This document shows, piece after piece, positions 60,551-64,000 of a DNA stretch of 64,000 bases. Position 1 is the stretch's first letter. Each line of letters begins with the position of its first letter. The notes beneath the pieces are model-generated. The model searched no databases. It had not been told where the DNA came from and saw nothing but the letters and a program-made list of their open reading frames with translations. The DNA is taken from the NCBI GenBank assembly GCA_030285985.1, contig CP127384.1, positions 1,538,501 through 1,602,500 of the forward strand, in the 5' to 3' direction. The stretch comes from Aquidulcibacter paucihalophilus. Its GTDB lineage: Bacteria > Pseudomonadota > Alphaproteobacteria > Caulobacterales > Caulobacteraceae. The translations under genes and the position numbers were made by a program.

Positions 60551-61141
60551 ATGTTCACCGGCATCGTCACAGACATCGGCCGCGTCCGTTCGGTCCGCCA
60601 GACCGAGCGCGACCGGCGATATGAAATCGAGACCGCCTGGGACACGGCGGGCATCGACCTCGGTGCCTCGATCAGCCACGCCGGCTGCTGCTTGACGGTC
60701 ACCGAAAAGGGCCCCGGCTGGTTCGCGGTCGAGGTCTCGGGCGAGACCTTGTCGAAGACGACGCTGGGCGGCTGGCGCGAAGGCGATGCGGTCAATCTTG
60801 AGCGGGCCGCGAAGCTGGGCGACGAACTGGGTGGCCATATCGTCTCGGGTCATGTGGACGGCCTCGGCCGGGTCGTGTCGGTGACGCCGGAGGGCGGTTC
60901 ACACCGGATCGATATCGAGGCCCCCGCGCCGCTGCACCGCTATATCGCCGCCAAGGGCTCGATCACGGTCGATGGCGTGTCGCTGACGGTGAACGCCGTC
61001 CACGGGCAGACCTTCGGGCTCAATATCATTCCCCACACCTGGGAAGCGACCACGCTGGGCGGGCTGAAAGCCGACGACGCGGTCAATCTCGAGATCGACA
61101 TGCTGGCGCGATACCTCGCGCGGTGGCAGGAGACGGCGTGA
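60551..61141 (+). CDS. ribE: Riboflavin synthase alpha chain
   Basis: Final step of riboflavin synthesis: dismutation of two lumazines. 196 aa from ATG 60551 with the conserved MFTGIVTDIGRV start, shared by the two homologous lumazine-binding halves (first half VSGHVDGLGRV; second half SITVDGVSLTVN). It ends overlapping the ribBA start (TGATG). Confidence 0.95.
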   Translation: MFTGIVTDIGRVRSVRQTERDRRYEIETAWDTAGIDLGASISHAGCCLTVTEKGPGWFAVEVSGETLSKTTLGGWREGDAVNLERAAKLGDELGGHIVSGHVDGLGRVVSVTPEGGSHRIDIEAPAPLHRYIAAKGSITVDGVSLTVNAVHGQTFGLNIIPHTWEATTLGGLKADDAVNLEIDMLARYLARWQETA

Positions 61142-62274
61142 TGCAACTGGCCGCAAACATGAACGACAGCCCGATCAGCCCCATCGAGGACATCCTCGAG
61201 GACGCCCGCAACGGCAAGCCCTACATCCTGGTCGACGCCGAGGACCGGGAGAACGAGGGCGACATCATCATTCCGGCCCAGTTCGCGACGCCGGACCAGA
61301 TCAATTTCATGGCCCGTCACGCCCGCGGCCTGATCTGCCTCGCCATCACGGCCGACCGCGCCCGCCAACTGCGCCTGCCGCCCATGGCCGCAGAGAACCG
61401 CGAGAGCATGGGCACGGCCTTCACCGTCTCGATCGAGGCCCGTGAGGGGGTCACCACGGGGATCAGCGCCGCCGACCGGGCGCGCACCGTCCAGGTGGCG
61501 GCGGATCCGACCAGGGGCGCGGACGACATCGTCTCGCCGGGCCATGTCTTTCCGCTGGTCGCCCGCGACGGCGGGGTTCTGGTCCGCACCGGCCACACCG
61601 AGGCGGCGGTCGACATCAGCCGCATGGCCGGCCTGACGCCGGCTGGCGTCATCTGCGAGATCATGAACGACGACGGCTCGATGGCGCGGATGCCCGATCT
61701 GGTCGCCTTCGCCCAGCTGCACGGGCTGAAGATCGGCACCATCGCCGACCTGATCGCCTATCGCCGCCGCACCGAACGCTATGTCGAACGTGTGATGGAC
61801 ACGCCGTTCGAGAGCATCCACGGCGGGCCGTTCCGGCTGATGTTGTACCGGAACACGATCGAGGGCGCGGAACACATCGCCCTGGTGAAGGGCAAGATTG
61901 AAGCGGGCAAGCCGACGCTGGTGCGGATGCACCAGGTGGATTTCGCCGCCGACATCCTTGGCCATGTCGAGGCGCGACAGAACTATGTGCCCCGGGCCCT
62001 GGAGTCGATCAGTCGCACCGATGGGGCCGGCGTCACCGTCTTCCTGCGAGACCCCGATCTGCACGGCCTCGCCGAACGGCTGGCCGGGGTCGAGAAGCCG
62101 GCGGCCATTGATCGCTCGATCCGCAACTATGGCGTCGGGGCCCAGATCCTGCTGGATCTCGGCGTGCGCGACATGATCGTAATGAGCTCGACCCGCCCCA
62201 ACCCCGCCGCGCTTGAGGGCTATGGCCTGCGCATCGTCGGCTGGCGCGACATGGACGGAGAAGACCAATCGTAA
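61141..62274 (+). CDS. ribB: RibBA-type protein: DHBP synthase with degenerate GTP cyclohydrolase II domain
   Basis: 377 aa. The N-terminal 210 residues are a 3,4-dihydroxy-2-butanone-4-phosphate synthase ([46 protein letters not shown]). The C-terminal part is homologous to GTP cyclohydrolase II but lacks the cysteines that bind zinc: at the site the sequence is [17 protein letters not shown] instead of the C-x-x-E-C-L-T-G-D ... RCDCG pattern. Cyclohydrolase activity is therefore doubtful, as reported for other alphaproteobacterial proteins of this kind, and a separate RibA should exist. Confidence 0.9.
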   Translation: MQLAANMNDSPISPIEDILEDARNGKPYILVDAEDRENEGDIIIPAQFATPDQINFMARHARGLICLAITADRARQLRLPPMAAENRESMGTAFTVSIEAREGVTTGISAADRARTVQVAADPTRGADDIVSPGHVFPLVARDGGVLVRTGHTEAAVDISRMAGLTPAGVICEIMNDDGSMARMPDLVAFAQLHGLKIGTIADLIAYRRRTERYVERVMDTPFESIHGGPFRLMLYRNTIEGAEHIALVKGKIEAGKPTLVRMHQVDFAADILGHVEARQNYVPRALESISRTDGAGVTVFLRDPDLHGLAERLAGVEKPAAIDRSIRNYGVGAQILLDLGVRDMIVMSSTRPNPAALEGYGLRIVGWRDMDGEDQS

Positions 62275-62732
62275 GGGATCCCTGGCGCATCCTCATCGTC
62301 GAGGCGCGCTTCTATGACGACCTGGCCGACGCCCTGCTGGAGGGGGCGAAGGATGCCCTGCGCGCGCGGGGTGCCGATTTCGACGTGGTCTCCGTGCCCG
62401 GCGCCCTTGAGGTCCCGACCGCCATCGCGCTTGCCGAGGAAGCCGGCCGGTTCCCGACCGCGCCCCGCTATGACGGCTATGTGGCCCTAGGCTGCGTGAT
62501 CCGTGGCGAAACCTACCATTTCGAGATCGTTTCGGATCAGTCCGCCGCCGCCCTGAGCAACCTCGGTCTGAAGGGACTGGTTATCGGCAACGGCATTCTG
62601 ACCACCGAGGACGAGGCCCAGGCCTGGGCCCGGGCGCGGATCAGTGAAGGCGACAAGGGCGGCGGCGCCGCGCGCGCCTGTCTGGACCTCATTGCCTTGC
62701 GCAAGCGGCTGCGCGTAGGACTGGGCGCGTGA
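62268..62732 (+). CDS. ribH: 6,7-dimethyl-8-ribityllumazine synthase, with a non-canonical start codon
   Basis: About 154 aa. The family core is clear: [53 protein letters not shown] (catalytic His), and [14 protein letters not shown]. The first ATG, GTG or TTG in this frame is GTG 62385, which would delete about 35 conserved residues including [15 protein letters not shown]. The codon ATC at 62268 has GGAG seven bases upstream and gives the normal length, so it is taken as start; a sequence change is the alternative. It overlaps ribBA by 7 bases and nusB by 4. Confidence 0.85.
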   Translation: MVRDPWRILIVEARFYDDLADALLEGAKDALRARGADFDVVSVPGALEVPTAIALAEEAGRFPTAPRYDGYVALGCVIRGETYHFEIVSDQSAAALSNLGLKGLVIGNGILTTEDEAQAWARARISEGDKGGGAARACLDLIALRKRLRVGLGA

Positions 62733-63259
62733 CCGAACCCGCCAGCCTTCAATCCGTGCTCGAGCAACTCGCCGAGGCCGAAAAACAGCGCGCCGAGCCG
62801 CAGCTGACCAGCCGCCAACGGCGTGCCCGCACCGTCGCGCGCCTCGCCGCCGTCCAGGCGCTCTATCAGATGGAGCTGGCCGGTGAGGGCGTGGACACGG
62901 TCATTACCGAGTTCTCGAACCATCGTTTCGACTCCGACATGGAGGGCGAACCTCTGGCCGAGGCCGATGAGGACTATTTCGCCGAGATCGTGCGCGGCGT
63001 GGTCGGGGGGCAGCGCGACATCGACGCCGCCGTGAAGGCGCGGCTGGCCTCGAATTGGCGGCTGGAGCGCCTGGATTCGACCCTGCGTGCCCTGCTGCGG
63101 GCCGGTGCCTGGGAGCTGCGCGACCGCCAGGATGTGCCGCGAGAGATCGTGATCGATGAGTATGTCGAACTGGCCAAGGCCTTCTTCGACGACGCCGAGG
63201 CGAAATTCGTCAATGCGGCGCTGGACGGTGTCGCCCGGGACGTCCGCCCGAAAGCCTGA
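62729..63259 (+). CDS. nusB: Transcription antitermination factor NusB
   Basis: Binds boxA RNA with NusE in rRNA transcription. 176 aa. [19 protein letters not shown], then [27 protein letters not shown] and [18 protein letters not shown] are typical. GTG 62729 overlaps the ribH stop. An N-terminal extension of about 30 residues precedes the family core, as in related Caulobacterales. It follows ribH as in many Gram-negatives and leads to thiL. Confidence 0.95.
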   Translation: MTEPASLQSVLEQLAEAEKQRAEPQLTSRQRRARTVARLAAVQALYQMELAGEGVDTVITEFSNHRFDSDMEGEPLAEADEDYFAEIVRGVVGGQRDIDAAVKARLASNWRLERLDSTLRALLRAGAWELRDRQDVPREIVIDEYVELAKAFFDDAEAKFVNAALDGVARDVRPKA

Positions 63260-63268
63260 GGTGAACCC

Positions 63269-64000
63269 ATGCCCGCGGTCGATGTCGCCGGCGAGTTCGA
63301 GACCATCCGGCGGCTGTTTGCGCCGCTCGCCCACCCGGAATGGGGCCGGGGGCTGGCGGATGACGTCGCCGTTGTTCCCTCACGCGCCGGATATGACCTC
63401 GTCCTGACCAAGGACGCCCTCGTCGAGGGCGTCCATTTCCTGCCGACCGATCCGCTGGACACTGTGGCCCGCAAGCTGATGCGGGTGAACCTGTCCGATC
63501 TGGCCGCCAAGGGTGCCGAGCCGTTCGGCTATCTGCTGGCCTGCCACTGGTCGCCACGCTGCGGTTGGCCCGAGCGGATGACCTTCGTGGACGGGCTGCG
63601 CGCCGATCAGAAAGCCTTCGGCATCGCTCTGTTGGGCGGGGACACGGTCGCCACGCCCGGACCGGCCAGCTTCTCTATGACGCTGCTGGGCTGGACGCCC
63701 AGGGGACGGACGGTGGGCCGTGCCGGTGCCAGGCCGGGTGATCTGGTGTTCGTCACGGGCGCGATCGGCGACGGCTGGCTGGGGCTGGAAGCGGTGCAGG
63801 GCAGGCTGTCGATCGACGCCGAGCGGGTCGTGGCCCTGTCCGACCACTACCGCGCCCCGATGCCGCGCATCGAGTTCGCGGGACCCGTCCGCGATATGGC
63901 CACGGCCTCGATCGACATATCCGACGGACTGATCGCCGATCTCGGCCATATCGCCGAGGCCGGGCGGGTCGGCATTGAGATCGACCTGGAAGCCGTGCCT
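63269..64000 (+). CDS. thiL: Thiamine-monophosphate kinase, 3' end beyond the window
   Basis: Phosphorylates thiamine monophosphate to thiamine diphosphate. 244 residues are visible from ATG 63269 and the frame is still open at the last base. FETIRRLFAPLA, DDVAVVPSRAGYDLVLTKDA, VEGVHFLPTDP, LLGGDTVATPGP and DISDGLIADLGHI (metal and ATP binding) match the family. It follows nusB by 9 bp, as is usual. Confidence 0.92.
   Translation, partial: MPAVDVAGEFETIRRLFAPLAHPEWGRGLADDVAVVPSRAGYDLVLTKDALVEGVHFLPTDPLDTVARKLMRVNLSDLAAKGAEPFGYLLACHWSPRCGWPERMTFVDGLRADQKAFGIALLGGDTVATPGPASFSMTLLGWTPRGRTVGRAGARPGDLVFVTGAIGDGWLGLEAVQGRLSIDAERVVALSDHYRAPMPRIEFAGPVRDMATASIDISDGLIADLGHIAEAGRVGIEIDLEAVP

Overview
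The window looks like a chromosome segment of a high-GC alphaproteobacterium, most likely Caulobacteraceae (Brevundimonas- or Caulobacter-like). The basis is the conserved order glyA-nrdR-ribD-ribE-ribBA-ribH-nusB-thiL, a C4-type hemA (5-aminolevulinate synthase), an Asp-type HemB, and the tmk-holB-tatD-MBL chain. No database search was possible, so the genus is an inference. It falls into two halves that meet at a tRNA-Ser(TGA) gene at 44393-44482 (minus).

Left half, 1 to about 44395: an accessory island whose integration end is classical. A tyrosine integrase (43260-44297), a small DNA-binding/excisionase-like protein (42988-43263) and a helix-turn-helix regulator with a palindromic operator abut the 3' end of the tRNA. 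Next to them is a mobile core (39.6-42.2 kb): an HUH Rep-like protein, a C39-like cysteine peptidase, a DUF3768 protein and a catalytic-domain-only tyrosine recombinase. From 1 to about 38 kb the island carries defence and envelope genes: an EVE-HNH modification-dependent endonuclease, a four-gene exported-protein operon, a lipoprotein, a JAB/MPN-domain protein, a type I restriction-modification system (hsdM-hsdS-hsdR), several unknown genes including a two-gene membrane-associated operon beside a DUF6880 gene, a two-gene Druantia type III-like pair (1162 and 2029 aa), a 1136-aa SF1 helicase, and a secreted thermonuclease with an excalibur domain.

The most striking observation is that these units are separated by 15 copies of a 29-bp imperfectly palindromic repeat. 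The left arm is about CTCAGTGYA, the centre is directional (SATNNNGAAAA), and the right arm is about TGCACTGA. All copies have the same orientation regardless of gene strand. They lie in gaps between transcription units, are absent inside operons, and by eye are absent from the 38-64 kb region. One copy carries a start codon, one carries a stop codon, and two copies sit 45 bp apart with nothing between them. This looks like a repeat-bounded, cassette-like organisation of a defence island. The recombinase that would act on it is unknown.

Right half, 44.4-64 kb: dense core genome. It holds rlpA, tmk-holB-tatD-MBL hydrolase, a secreted alpha/beta hydrolase, hemB with a small membrane protein, a valine-catabolism cluster (isobutyryl-CoA dehydrogenase, 3-hydroxyisobutyryl-CoA hydrolase, 3-hydroxyisobutyrate dehydrogenase) interleaved with two exported methyltransferase-like lipoproteins, hemA behind a Fur-like site, then glyA-nrdR and the riboflavin operon running into nusB and thiL (cut by the window end). 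Oddities here are a reductase-only RibD, a RibBA whose cyclohydrolase half lacks the zinc cysteines, and a ribH gene that has no ATG/GTG/TTG start at its conserved N-terminus.
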